DNA of 64,000 nucleotides from Coleophoma eucalyptorum (taxonomy: Eukaryota > Ascomycota > Leotiomycetes > Helotiales > Dermateaceae), in assembly GCA_026120035.1 (NCBI GenBank), contig JALRME010000006.1, forward strand, positions 1,522,024-1,586,023, given 5' to 3'. Positions 11,181-22,085 of this stretch are shown here, piece by piece. Position numbers and translations under genes: made by a program. Position 1 is the stretch's first letter, and each line of letters begins with the position of its first letter. Under the pieces are notes generated by a model. It saw only the letters and a program-made list of their open reading frames with translations. It ran no database searches and was not told where the DNA came from.

Positions 11181-11951
11181 TCATACCTTCGCAGCTAGAA
11201 GTATGGTATCGACTACGCGTCGGACATCAGCCGTCTTAAAGGGTACTCTATGATCTCCTTCCCACTCTATAAGGCTAGCAGACTCCTCGTCGCAGTATAT
11301 ATCTTTTAGCTTTCGGTGTAAGGCTAGTCCTGCATCAAGCATTCCATGAATATGAACTGTTGGAAGCTTTAGTTTCCCCCCAATCGGTGTCGTCATATCG
11401 CTTGTCCAGTTGGGAACTTCTCCAGCGACCCTTAACGCTTCATCATTCTCGGTGAGCTCACTTAGGCCAACGAGGGGAGCTCTCCCGGCTAGAAGTACCC
11501 CGAACCTCCATTGCTCTCCGCCAAAGCCAACGGCATCTGTGTTCTTTTCTACATTGATCCGCTGTTGTCGATCATAGAGCATACTAGCCGCGACGTTCGC
11601 ACCTTGACTAAACCCCATCAAGCCTACCCACTCACCGGTTCCTGGATCACTCTGCATAGCGGTTCGAAGATTATAGTCGATCTCGCCAATGACAACGTCA
11701 GCCGGCAAATCTTGTTGTGTTTCCAGCCACCTCATCCATAATCTAAAAGGCTCGTAATCCTTATAGACAGGTATGATAGCTGGGTGAGGATCGCAGAAGA
11801 AAGGTCCTTGGGGGAAGACGAGGCGGAAATGCTGGTTTAGCTGAAGGGTGAGAGAGCGACATTGCAAACTGAAAATCTCGGCATTAGTACCACCGCCATG
11901 GAGACAGAGGATCCGCGGTAGGTGGAGAGTCGAAGCTGCTTGCTCGAACAT
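11181..11951 (-). CDS. FSH-family serine hydrolase (FSH1/OVCA2-like)
   Basis: A single-exon gene of 256 residues, the normal size for the family. It starts with the oxyanion-region motif LPRILCLHGGGTNAEIF (residues 11-27). The nucleophile elbow is GFSQG (113-117, Ser115). The likely acid is Asp206 in HGMLDAG and the likely base is His234 in EGDHRVP. These proteins are cytosolic carboxyl-ester or thioester hydrolases, and in fungi several release or trim polyketide intermediates. No PKS is present here, so the substrate is open. The start at 11951 sits directly before the conserved N-terminus. No damage is seen, unlike the genes on both sides. Confidence 0.88.
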   Translation of the reverse strand: MFEQAASTLHLPRILCLHGGGTNAEIFSLQCRSLTLQLNQHFRLVFPQGPFFCDPHPAIIPVYKDYEPFRLWMRWLETQQDLPADVVIGEIDYNLRTAMQSDPGTGEWVGLMGFSQGANVAASMLYDRQQRINVEKNTDAVGFGGEQWRFGVLLAGRAPLVGLSELTENDEALRVAGEVPNWTSDMTTPIGGKLKLPTVHIHGMLDAGLALHRKLKDIYCDEESASLIEWEGDHRVPFKTADVRRVVDTILLAAKV

Positions 11952-13168
11952 AGCGGTGTTTGGTGGTTGGTAAGCGGGCCTGTGGAGTTGAGAATGTTAG
12001 ATAGATCGTGGATACTTACGAGGCTAGCTGCCTACCTATACTTATCGTTACATGTACACCCCGAACTCTTGGTGAGTTCTGTTTGGCTTGTGATACAATG
12101 ATAGACACAAGGGTGTGACGTTGGATATAATGGCTGAAGTGTCTTTAAATACAGTGTTTATTATGAGCTAAGAAATTAGTGCTACACTAATAGCGAATGC
12201 AACTAGTGACCTAGATACGACATTCTTTGCGATGCGATTTAAGTTGCTACAAGGTTTTACGGCCAATCAAGGATCTCACTCGGCTGAACCTTTATTAATG
12301 TATTTGAAATCAGAAGAACAAGGCTTCATCTCACTTCACTCATCACGTGATATTCTAATATATCAGATTCGAGCCGAGGTTTGCTGTGTCGGTATTGTCG
12401 GTATTGTCTTGCAGATTATGTACTTTTTCACGAGTTGCGGAGTGGCTGTAGTTTCAATGTGGTGAACGGAGAGATATCTTCTTTTGAACTTCGAGCCAAG
12501 CCTCAGAGTCTCGGACATACGCTCAACTCGTTATTCTCGTGACTTTCAACTTCACCGTGCCATATGTGTGTTTCATGCTGACGCAGGAGATCCAAGGGGT
12601 AAATGCGGGTTCTTTTTTTGGTCTCTGTATCTGTCGGTATGCGTTTACAACTTGCAGACCTCGTAATCGCATCATAAGCTTCGATTACAAGGTATACGGT
12701 GTTATAGGTGATTGTTGATTATCTCTATTTACACGCATCGTGAATGAGGTTGTATACTATGCATCAGCGAATATAGTCACATGATAGAATATGTGATCTA
12801 ATCACATGATCAATATGAATCATTCTCGATCCGTCAGTATCTGAGGCGGTACAAACAACTCCGCTGCGTGATAAGTGAAAATCCCTACGAGATCTTATCA
12901 ACTGATGATAGCTAACTTTATTGAACTTTTTAGCGTACTAAATTCTGATCCACACCACGATATAGAGTGGAAATATAACTCCGCGCTAGATTAGATAGCA
13001 AGTATGTTGATATAGCAAGAAATATATTATACATACTCGCCGCTGGTGATTTGATTATTTTATTCCTAGAGAGCGAAGCACTTTCACTACTACAAAGTTT
13101 GCCTATTTTAAAGGCGTAGCCTATTTTTCTCGGTCTCGACAAAATTTTGAACACATCGAAGCATTACA
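11952..13168. other. Intergenic, 1.2 kb
   Basis: Divergent region between the FSH hydrolase and the sugar transporter, presumably containing both promoters. Open frames at 12232-12465 and 12484-12666 have no recognisable features. Confidence 0.45.
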
Positions 13169-14789
13169 ATGGTTCAGCTGAAGGATGTTCTGCCTAACGA
13201 TGGGCCTTGGTGGAAAAAGGGTTACATGATCCAATTGAATTATTCTATCATTTCTCTCGTCCTCATGTGTACGTACACCACCTAGAACACTAATATCCTA
13301 GTATTCCTCGACTTACTATAGAAAGCGTCTTCAAATGGTTACGATGGAAGCTTGATGAACGGTCTCCAAGCACTTCCACAGTGGGTGACTTTCATGGGCA
13401 ACCCTTCGTCAACTTGGCTAGGTTTTATCAACGCAATATATTGGGTTGCTATGGGTGTATCAACAGTCTTTGTCACTTCTATCGTCAACAAAATAGGTCG
13501 GAAGCGTACCATGTTCATCGGCTACTTCTGGCTCGTCCTTGGAACAGCTATACAAGCATTCTCACACAACAAAAATGTCTTCACCGTGGCCCGCCCTTTC
13601 ATAGGTATTACGGCGTCTTGGTGGAGTGGCTCTGTTCCATTGCTTATTAGTGAGACGGCTTTTCCCACACATCGAGGAGTTGCGACAGCATTATATCAAT
13701 GCGGATGGTTTGTCGGTGGCTCCATCGCAGCTTGATTACATTCGCTCTACGCAACCGCGCTGACTCCTGGGCTTGGAGGATACCATCGATTCTTCAGGTG
13801 TTAATACCGTTCGTTGCACTACCCGGAATTTCTCTCATGCCTGAGAGTCCTCGATGGCTGATATCTGTTGGCCGTTCAGAGGAGGCGCGTGGCGTTCTGG
13901 CTAAGATCCATGCTGGAGGAGACATGAACTCACCTTTGGTCAATTACGAGATGGACGATATAACGATTGCTATCGAACAGGAGAGACTCGTCTCCAAGAC
14001 TACTTCATATCGTGATTTGGTGAAGACAAGAGGCAACCGTCGGCGTCTTTTGGTGACTTTGACAGTCGGCATTGGCTCCCAATGGGTCGGCAATGGTGTC
14101 ATTTCATATTACCTTTCGATGGTTCTGAATACCATTGGTATCACTAGCGTCACTAACCAACTGCTTATATCTAGCTGCATGCAGCTCTGGAATTTGATTT
14201 GGTCTGTGGTTGGAGCTTCGTTTGTAGATAAATTGGGACGAAGGACTCTCTTCCTATTATCTTGCGCTATTATGTTGGTCAGCTTCACTATAGTCACCGG
14301 ACTTTCAGGTTCATTTGCACAACATCAAGTATCCGCGGTCGGAACAGTAGTTCTACCATTTCTTTTCATCTATCTTGCTGGATATTCTATCGCCATGTAA
14401 GTCAACTCCTAGAGCGCCTTATATCTCAAGACAGAAAGTTGTTAACCAAATTTATTAGGGCCCCTCTCCTAATTGCGTATCCTGTCGAACTCTGGCCATT
14501 TAATATTCGCTCTCGAGGTGTCTCTATGGCTTGGTTGTCTTCAATCACTGCTAACTGCTTTAATATCTTCATCAACCCAATTGCTCTAGGCGCCATTGGT
14601 TGGAAATACTACATAGTCTTCCTACTCGTTTTGGTCGCCTTTACCATAGCGGCCTGGTTCTTATTCCCAGAAACACGAGGGCTTACACTAGAGCAGATTG
14701 GAGCTATGTTTGATAAGCTTGATAGAGAAGAGCAAATACATGAGGCGGTAGAGGGAAGTGAACCTATCATCATTGAAGCTAAGAAGTAG
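13169..14789 (+). pseudogene. MFS sugar transporter with a one-base frameshift
   Basis: Exons 13169-13268, 13326-14396 and 14459-14789 encode a sugar-porter-family protein: NGYDGSLMNGLQ, NKIGRKRT, a long middle region, MPESPRWLISVGR, then PVELWPFNIRSRG and FPETRGLTLEQIG. The intron acceptors are chosen so that the joins read LVLMSSSNGYDGS and YSIAMAPLLIAY. At 13733-13735 the frame stops after GGSIAA (TGA); restoring one G gives the expected Trp and reopens the frame through ITFALRNRADSWAWRIPS. Everything else is intact, so it is either a very young pseudogene or a sequencing deletion in a G run. The protein would import a hexose or related sugar at the plasma membrane. Confidence 0.85.
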
Positions 14790-15948
14790 ACAAAGACGTA
14801 GGTAAAGAGAAGAAAGCTTCCTTCGTTACTTGCTAGTAAGCAGTTGACAAGATATTACAACGAAATATAATTCATACTATCCATTTGCCGGTCTGCGATA
14901 TAGTGCACAAAGGTGAGCGGGATACATCTAGAACGAAGTAGTAGGTAAGTTGTGCGGCCTAGCGTTAGAATCCCCCTACGGACTCGAGTCCCTTACCGGC
15001 GCCTCGCGACTGACTCTACCCCCGCCTACCGAGCCCGTCGGTATACGCCTTCAACCGTAGATCCCGCTTGTACTATAACCGAGTCATCTACTACTACTAC
15101 TGCTGCTACTGTAAGGACACAGGTTTGATTAAAGGCAGCATAGAGGTGTTTGGGAGCACAATAACCTTATACCGATCTGAATCCTATAGGTCTCGTACGA
15201 AGGACACAAAAAGATAAGAAACAGAAGAAAAAAACCATTTTCCATGTCATGTCCCAATTATATGCTTCCTGGGTTCGAAATCCCTCCGAGTCGGCTCATA
15301 CTCACTTATGCCTCTTGTCCTGGGTCACGTAACATAGGTACTAGGTAATCCAATGTCAGGTAGGTTAGGTTCTTACACATTCGGGGCCTAGTCGGTGGGT
15401 AACCGAGGTCATGTAACACCTGTGGCAAATTAAGGAAACATATCCTTCTATAAATCTTTATACTGTGCTGTTACAAGGCTTCTGTAGAAATTTTTCAGGT
15501 CCTGTTAGATCCTTTTACTTGCTTCTATAATATACTATGAAACTATGACTAAGCTAATATAGGGTCTGTAGGTATAGCAGTACGCAGTTCTATAGAACAG
15601 GTAGTTCGATTCAATTGTATTAGTTGTTGCTCTACTAGACTAGACTCAACATATTGGCTAGGCTAGTTTGTGACTGTCAGGCAAATGTGGGGCCTCCAGC
15701 GGTTAGGTCTTTTCTGAGTTAGGGCACTGATACTATTGGGCAGCAGTGTTTCAAGTTAGAATTCGAAACCTAGAGATCCGACCACCGAAGCGGACTGCCC
15801 CTCCACGGCAACTTTCATAAATGAGACGAGCAAGCCTCGTTCACGATTCCTGTTCCATCTTACCTTCATTGTATTCCAAAGGACCTAGATAATAGGGATT
15901 CTTCGCGACGGAACGACTTGTTAATGCTAGTCTTTCACATTTCTAGTT
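14790..15948. other. Repeat-containing intergenic region
   Basis: Holds the dispersed repeat at 15110-15379 and, from about 15400 to 15800, sequence with the look of a degenerate LTR or other mobile element (it opens near TGTAACACC), though no second copy is in the window to prove it. No gene recognised. Confidence 0.45.
15110..15379 (+). repeat. Dispersed repeat, copy 1 (second copy at 62772-63070)
   Basis: Aligns by eye with the subtelomeric copy in the same orientation. Shared blocks include CATAGAGGTGTTTG, GAGCACAATAACCTTATA, CCTATAGGTCTCGTACGAAG, a purine-rich AAGATAAG segment, CATGTCC, and the terminal GGTTCTTACAC. The copies differ mainly by substitutions, many of them C/T or G/A, and by extra sequence near the right end. 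Element type unknown. Confidence 0.8.
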
Positions 15949-17455
15949 ATGTCGCGCTTCGCACTCCTCCTTTTCAGCACGCTTTCCTTAATTTTAGGCT
16001 ACCATGGCGCGCTTTCCTTGCTTGTAGATCGCCATGGCACAGAGGATATTTTGGAGATGGCGCAATACTACTACGTCGGACGCGACGAGGGACCTCCCAC
16101 GTTCGGAGTACTCGTGAACAGGTGGAAGAACGAGTCGACCAATGCGAACGATCTCGTAGTGACATTTGGATATAAGAGGAAGTATGACAGAGGATGGGCG
16201 GCTATCGGACTAGGGGAGAGCATGGCCTCGTCTCTTATTTTCACGACCTTTGGTCTACAATCACCAGGCCAAGGTATGCACCCAGAGAGAACTACCTGCA
16301 TCGCATAACGGGCACTAAGCTGCCACCCAATGGTTATAGATCTCATTATCAGCGTGAGAGAGGGAAGGTAAGTCTGGCGTCGTCTCCAACTACATAGTGT
16401 CTTCCCCCCCTAACTAGTAGTAGAGAATATTCAGAGCCTCGACCGTCCGCAGACTTGCCTCAGGTAGAGATGCGAGCTCTATCATTTAACAATTCGACTC
16501 GTTGGCTTGAGATAAGCTTTGTTTGCTTCGGCTGCGAGGACTGGGCGGCAAAAAGGCGGCCTGGAATGGTGCAGCCTTTCATCTGGGCCTTTAACGAGCA
16601 GGAAGTTATTGCAAATGCGACTATCCAATCTAAGGTTTCGTTGCACACATACACCGGTGCGTTCGTGTTAGATTTATCGAAGTCTGAGGCTCTCGGCCTT
16701 TTTGGGGGACCAGTTATGGTACCAATTAATCCGACACGCCCGAACCAGCACGACCTGACTGGGAAAGTATACATTTACTCCGTTCTCATCCCCGCCCACG
16801 GTAGCCTCCTTGGGCTGGCCATGCTAGTTCTTTATCCATGCGGAGTTTTTTCTATCCGGTATATGCCTAACCGGCTTCCACTCTACCTTCTTTTCCAGGT
16901 CTTTGCAATACTTAGTTGCGTAATGGGTGCTGCGGCTGTCATTATTACTATCATGGCGACCGGCTGGGTATGTAGCGAGCAAGATGTATCCAAATACTGC
17001 TATTACGTATCACTAGCTTACATTTGGATATTAGGTGACAATTTTCAAAGAGCTGCATGCGCTACTTGGAATGATAGTTCTGCTTCTTATTATACCACAA
17101 ATTTTCCTAGGCTATCTCTATCATAAGAGTTCGACAACTTTACGTAAAACGTCGAGAGTTCAAAACATCTACCTTTGGCTCGAGCGGTCTATTATTTTTG
17201 GTGGCTGTATTAACACAATAATGTGAGTCTTTTTAAACTACCTTAAGGGGTTTGGTTAATTATTAATACCCAAATTATAGTGGATTGGAGTCTAGAGGTT
17301 TCTCTACTAGGGTCGTCATAGGTGTTTCACTTGTCGGTATATTTATCTTTATGATGATCTTCCTATGGAGGAAGAAGGACAGGTTAGAACGTCAAAATAA
17401 TGACTATGATACTGTAGCTCTTCTAGATGATAGTATAGAGCTTAGTAATAAGTAG
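15949..17455 (+). pseudogene. Secreted DOMON - cytochrome b561 membrane protein, one frameshift
   Basis: The start MSRFALLLFSTLSLILGYHGA is a signal peptide. A DOMON domain follows, including WAAIGLGESMASSLIFTTFG, PRYAPRENYLHRITGTK and FVCFGCEDW. Then come membrane segments of a cytochrome b561 domain (HGSLLGLAMLVLYPCGVF; LHALLGMIVLLLIIPQIFLGYLYHK; a late helix) and a hydrophilic tail ending ELSNK. Introns are placed at about 16363-16434, 16968-17034 (joining MATGW to VTIFKELHALLG) and 17223-17280. Near 16250 the reading changes frame: FTTFG must join to STITRPRYAP with one extra base. Such proteins pass electrons across membranes and are related to cellobiose-dehydrogenase cytochromes. Conserved His of the b561 core (GSLLGL, LHALLG, YLYHK) are visible. 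Damage may be real or a base-call error. Confidence 0.75.
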
Positions 17456-18050
17456 TTTAAGTAAGGAATAAATTTGATATCTAAGATCTATATGTTATAA
17501 CTAAACCCTATTCAAACAGGTATAGGAAAGGAAGTGCCCCTTCCCAATAGATAAAACTAGCACTCTATATTAGGAACAGCTACGATAAGGAATATGTGAC
17601 TGATCGATAGGACCGTTGAGTATCTCTAGCTTTACTAAAGCCACACTAGGTCAACTGACCTCCGCTAGAACTACTGTCTGTATTGGAATAGGGAGGTATA
17701 GTAAGAATACACAGGAAACATAAACTTCTCGTACTTAGAACAAGCTAGAGTTTAGAAATAGGAGAGAAAGGTGATCCTTATTACTAGTTACTATAGTCTA
17801 TACAAATATATGTCTCGAAGGACGAAATAACGTTCTTCCCTAGTGTCGTGGGGTTTGAAGTGATGTGTAGTTAGAATACACAGTAATAGCAGGGACAGGA
17901 TTGGGCTAGTAGAGTTAAGGTAGTCAGGTAAAGAGGACATAACTTTGGGTATGTCAAATAATATATTAAAGTAAGTAAACCGTTCTACACTATCTAGAAT
18001 ACAAAGGCAAAACATGTAGGAACCTGACCTACCCAGATGTCATAATTGGA
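17456..18050. other. Intergenic, no gene seen
   Basis: Contains a (TA)n microsatellite near 18066-18080 just inside the next gene's tail; otherwise nothing recognisable. Confidence 0.4.
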
Positions 18051-18632
18051 CTATGCCATACTACCTATATATATATATATACTTCGAATATCGTTATAAC
18101 ACTTGCTTGTTCTCATGTTTGCGCTTGGATGCAAACTTTGTACTCGTACATCCCCATCTTTCTGTTCCCTCTCAACTTCCTCGGCCAAAATTTTCATCAT
18201 CCCCATCATATCTGTTCTTTTCCCAGCTCTTGCCCAGAAATGCTCAATCGCGGTGTGGCTCACCTTGCTGCCCGCGTCCTTGTCACTCTCCAACTTCAGA
18301 TAACCGCCCTCAAAGTCATAATGCTGCAGATCGTAGTCTCGACTAGTGAGTGCCTGCTCGTGCTTCAACAACTTATTTTTGTCAACAAGTGACATCTCGT
18401 GCTTGAAAATATCAGAGTCTGGATGGCCTAGAAAGAAGCCCACCGCATGAGAATATCCTTCGGTCCCCCACAGCATGTCGGGCTCAAAGCCGTCAACGTC
18501 TACACCCCAATAGTATGTTGTACCTTGCTGCTCAGTGGCCGAGCGCAGAGGGAGACACGACGTTCCTGCCATTGGGAGAGAGAGCCTGGTGCGCCGACCA
18601 CGGGCGCGATGACAAAGAACTGGGGCACTGCC
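18051..18632 (-). pseudogene. ABM/dimeric alpha-beta-barrel-like protein, frameshifted
   Basis: ATG at 18630-18632 opens MAVPQFFVIAPVVGAPGSLSQWQ, a beta-strand start typical of antibiotic-biosynthesis-monooxygenase (ABM) proteins. The continuation TEQQGTTYYWGVDVDGFEPDML, then GYSHAVGFFLGHPDSDIFK and IEHFWARAGKR, lies in another frame; one base is missing near 18540. The second half shows the second strand set of the fold. Fungal members are small cofactor-free oxygenases or isomerases, often beside aromatic or polyketide oxidation genes, which fits the FAD monooxygenase 1 kb away. The C-terminus beyond SLHPSAN (into a TA microsatellite) looks artificial. Family call is moderate. Confidence 0.55.
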
Positions 18633-18744
18633 ATGTTGTTGTAGTGTAACTATTAAAGAGAGCCTTCGTCGAAATATTTTCAGAATTAGCCTTGCAGCAT
18701 TACACTCGGTCGAGTTCGGCGCTGTAACTTTTTGGTCTAGTCAC

Positions 18745-18969
18745 GTGATAATATCGACCTCGACTCTGGAGTCTCCAGCGATCGAGGTCGCACTCACGAA
18801 AGCCGTAGAGGGAGGCGTGGCGGGGTATCATGAGAGTTTCCGCGAGACGGTGGTCCCGATCTTCGAGCAGGATCCAGGGTGTGATGGGTGTTTCATCGGG
18901 CCATTGATTGAAAATCCACAGGATCAGTTGTTGATGATTAAATGGGATCCTGTCCTCGGATTGGAGTAG
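18745..18969 (+). pseudogene. Fragment of an ABM-like protein
   Basis: Open frame of 74 codons: LESPAIEVALTKAVEGGVAG, then IFEQDPGCDGCFIGPLIENPQDQLLMIKWD. The 'Q..GC.G...G...E.P....L.I.WD' pattern resembles the strand-turn-strand core of fungal ABM-domain proteins. It ends abruptly at TAG after WDPVLGLE, before the usual C-terminal helix. Neither end is complete, and it runs directly into an unrelated SDR fragment. Confidence 0.45.
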
Positions 18970-18970
18970 G

Positions 18971-19249
18971 ATGGGTGATTTGAGCGAGGGGACAAAGAAA
19001 GTCACGCGGACATATTTTGATCCGGCGAAGATCAGTCCATTTGTGGTACTGTTGACAAGTGAAGAGTGTCCTGTCTCGGGAGAGCTGTTCACTGTTTCTG
19101 CTGGACGGGCCGCGCGGGAAACACTGGCGAGGTTCCTAGGGAGCAACGCTGGGACCGCGAAGGCTGGTTAAAGAATTGGGATGATTTTTTTTTGGAAAAA
19201 TGGAGGATGCATTTATTGCGACAAGTTGTTTGGATCATGTTCAGTATAT
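18971..19249 (+). pseudogene. C-terminal fragment of a short-chain dehydrogenase (peroxisomal multifunctional-enzyme type)
   Basis: VTRTYFDPAKISPFVVLLTSEECPVSGELFTVSAGRAARE matches the last part of long SDRs, in which a 'P..V.PLV..L.SE.CPV.GE...VGAGR.AR' block closes the Rossmann domain. After a one-base frame change near 19120 the usual tail EQRWDREGWLKNWDDF continues in the next frame. The NAD-binding and catalytic N-terminal two-thirds are absent. With the ABM fragment it forms a small graveyard of catabolic genes. Confidence 0.6.
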
Positions 19250-19539
19250 AGTGAAGTGTGCGGCGGGGAAGGAGATGGAAAATATTGAGGAGTTTGGAAT
19301 TATAGCGAAGTGAACTGGTATAAATTATAAGTTCTGCAAGATTAGAAGCTATGCTATCAATTCTTCGTAATAGCAAATGTAAACGTGTCAAATATTACCT
19401 CTTCAGTTTCTCAAGTAAGTTTGTATGTAGATGGCTGCTAACACACTTGAAATTAAGATAAGCTTGGAAAGATAAGTTAAAATATATTTGGAAAGATATA
19501 TGATAGACTAATGAATACGGACTAGATTCGCATGGGATT

Positions 19540-21439
19540 CTATATCTTTCTAGATGAGCTCAGAATAATTCTCATTACCAGTGCCACTTTCTCTGCACAT
19601 GCCGTCTCATTACCCGCAACATGCTGACTCCTCCATGCCACGAATCTATCCGGGCGCACTAGAATAGCGCCAGACTCATCAACTCTTCTCAAACCCTCCC
19701 AATCTCCATACACATCCACCATTCCTGTTGGAATCCGATCGAGTATGCCCTAATCTCCACATTCATCTCTTTACTAACCACCAAAGCTGCCTGTTTCCAT
19801 GCTCCACCTCCAATACCCGGAAACCACGTAAAGCTACCTTTTCCTGCCAAGTCCAAGGTCGAGACCGGTTCTACAGGACACGGGCGATTCAACCATGCAT
19901 GCGGAAGTCTCCTCCCAGGATAAGTACTGGGCATATAATACAACACCGGATTCTCCTTTACCTTACCCTCTAATTCGAACAAAGTTTCCTCATCCGCGCC
20001 ATTTATCCCGGGGTCATTGTAAAGCTGGTTCATCTCGATTCCCAGACCATGAAACTCATGCGCCGTGTTCGCTACTGCACGCCGGAGATCCCTTCTCATC
20101 GCGCTACCCTGCTGAGTAGATGCTGAGAGCTCATTCAAGACCGAGACTCGCTCCTCAACGGATTCGTGGAACATGCCTAACGCGGACCATATCCACGATG
20201 TTCTCGAAACCCCGAATTTACGCGGCCGACTATAGCGGCTCCGCCGGGTTGACGTTCAGTGCCGTACGTTGAGAGGAGTGATAGATCTGCACGATCTTGA
20301 AGGACGTAGGCAATTTTCCAGGCCAGGTTGAAAGCGTCTTGAATACAGGTGTTCGAGCCTAAACCGTTGAACGGTGGATGACGATGGGCCGCGTCACCAA
20401 GACAGAACACATTCCATCTTGAATACTCAGAAGCTACAATCTCGTTGATCGTCCATTTTGATACATTCAAAATAGTAGCTGGAATACTGTTATCACCGAT
20501 GAAGCACCTCACCTACATAAGGTACTCGTCTCCGGTCGGGACGACATCGGTACCGGGTTTTGGGAAGAGTATGAACATCCACTCATGCCAGGGCTTTACC
20601 ATGCGGACGATAGCCATCCAAGCATATAGGTCGGCCTTGACCAGGACATTAATGGCCTCCCCGCCGCCTGGGTGGGCGATCAACGGTAGGTCAAGCTGCT
20701 TCATGATTCTAGAACGGGCACCATCTGCTCCGAATAGATACCGTGACTGGACTTTGTATTGTTTGCCGGAAACTTTGTCAAGAAGAGTAGTAACAACGCC
20801 ATTTGGCCCATTGTCGACGAATGAGACGAACGAAGTGTCGAAGCGACATTTGTAACCATGTGAAGTAGCATATTTGATGAGTGTTGGCTCGAGTAGTGTC
20901 TGGGGAAGATCGCATGGAGCACAAGGTGAAGCTATTCCGTAATCGCCTTTTCTCTGAGGATCGTTGCCCCAGGAGTAGATGCGGGCGTATTCTTCTCCAG
21001 CCATGCTGTGACACCATCTTGTATGAACCATACAGTCGCCATGGGTGACCAATTTGGTACATTCGACATCTAGTCCAATATCTCTAAGGGCCTCCAATGC
21101 AGCGATATTGGTAATATGAGCTCGTGGTGTGTCGGCGCTGGTCGAGGCGGAACTGATCATGAGACCTGTTATGCCATGAGAGCTGAGAAAACAAGCCAGG
21201 GATGCCCCAGCTGGCCCATTTCCGACAATAAGGATATCGTACTTGGTAACTTCCTCCTCTGAAACATCATGAGAGGGTATATCATTGGTTACCGACCCGT
21301 TGGTATCCAAGGCCGGTCTATCATGTCCATTAGGAAGAGTAGAGTGCGTGACTTGGTCGCCAGCAGTTTTCTGGACAACATCTGGTTTTCCATATGAAAA
21401 AGCATGCACGGCGTCGGCCACATCTGTTGATAATGTCAT
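19540..21439 (-). pseudogene. FAD-dependent aromatic monooxygenase (phenol hydroxylase/TfdB-like), broken
   Basis: The N-terminal part from 21439 carries KYDILIVGNGPAGASLACFL (FAD-binding GxGxxG), DGARSRIMKQLDLP (the DG motif) and ends with TAG at 20513-20515 after DEYLM, in place of an expected glutamine-like position. The same frame resumes with FIGDNSIPATILNVSKW and WNVFCLGDAAHRHPPFNGLG, the second FAD-binding GD motif. Two one-base frame changes follow, near 20190 (REHR to WSALGMFHES) and near 19724 (before VDVYGDWEGLRRVDESGAILVRPDRFVAW, a thioredoxin-like C-terminal domain). The family hydroxylates phenolic rings with NADPH and O2. It is divergent to an intact VOC dioxygenase-like gene. 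One stop plus two frameshifts make real decay likely. Confidence 0.85.
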
Positions 21440-22085
21440 GGCCGTGGCTTGTATTCGACTTGAATTTCAGCGAACCTGGAAGACGCCCAACAAAATATAG
21501 GAAGTACTCGATGACGTTATCACATCATTAACGGCGGGATCAGGTATATACACTGCATTATTGTTCTTTACTAGCACGGCAGAATATCCAAACGGCCGGC
21601 TTTGGCTAGAGATTAGCGGTATAGGGCGGCCAATCTTTTCTGGTGACAGGAGTCTTGGGATGTAATGCATCGAATGTTGTTTCATCAGATGCTATGTTGT
21701 TGGCGCGAAGATGGTCCGAAGAACCGACCCGTGGTGACCACCTCCTGCTAGGAACTTGGAGGCAATCAGTCCGGAACACTCCATATAGGTCGAACTCTAG
21801 TCAATGCCAATTAGTCCGGCGCACCCCGTATGGGTCGATCTCGAGTCAATGCCACTAAAGTCGTCGTAATCATTCTAAAGCTAAGACCTTCTTAGGGGAA
21901 ACTGCAAGCTAAGGTTATGGACTGGAGTGACAAATCGTAGTATAATAATCGTTGTGTATATTCTCTATGAAAGTGGCATGATAATCTGGCGTGCAATTTT
22001 GCTAGATCATCATTGCATATCAATAAGTGTGTTACACATAACCATCCTATAAATATAAAGTCCAACCTCTTACACTAAGACCAAA
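21440..22085. promoter_or_regulatory. Shared divergent promoter region of monooxygenase and VOC gene
   Basis: This 646-bp interval separates the two divergently read genes. It contains the paired 42-bp direct repeats listed separately and a TATA-like CTATAAATATAA near 22049-22060, about 30 bp before the VOC start. Confidence 0.55.
21768..21854. repeat. Two imperfect 42-bp direct repeats with TCCGG cores, 45-bp period
   Basis: Unit 1 (21768-21809) and unit 2 (21813-21854) share AGTCCGG, a TAGGTCGA/GGGTCGA block and the end AGTCAATGCCA, with roughly nine mismatches between them. TCCGG is the half-site type read by Zn2Cys6 regulators, and such a regulator is encoded 2 kb away. They lie 230-320 bp before the VOC gene. 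The binding role is inference. Confidence 0.65.

Noticed and set aside
15219..15340. tRNA-derived SINE in the dispersed repeat (GGTTCGAAATCC looks like a B-box)
   Set aside because: No A-box at the right distance upstream, and the other copy has lost the B-box word.
18700..19146. Minus-strand 148-codon open frame as a gene
   Set aside because: It overlaps, in antisense, two plus-strand fragments with clear family similarity.
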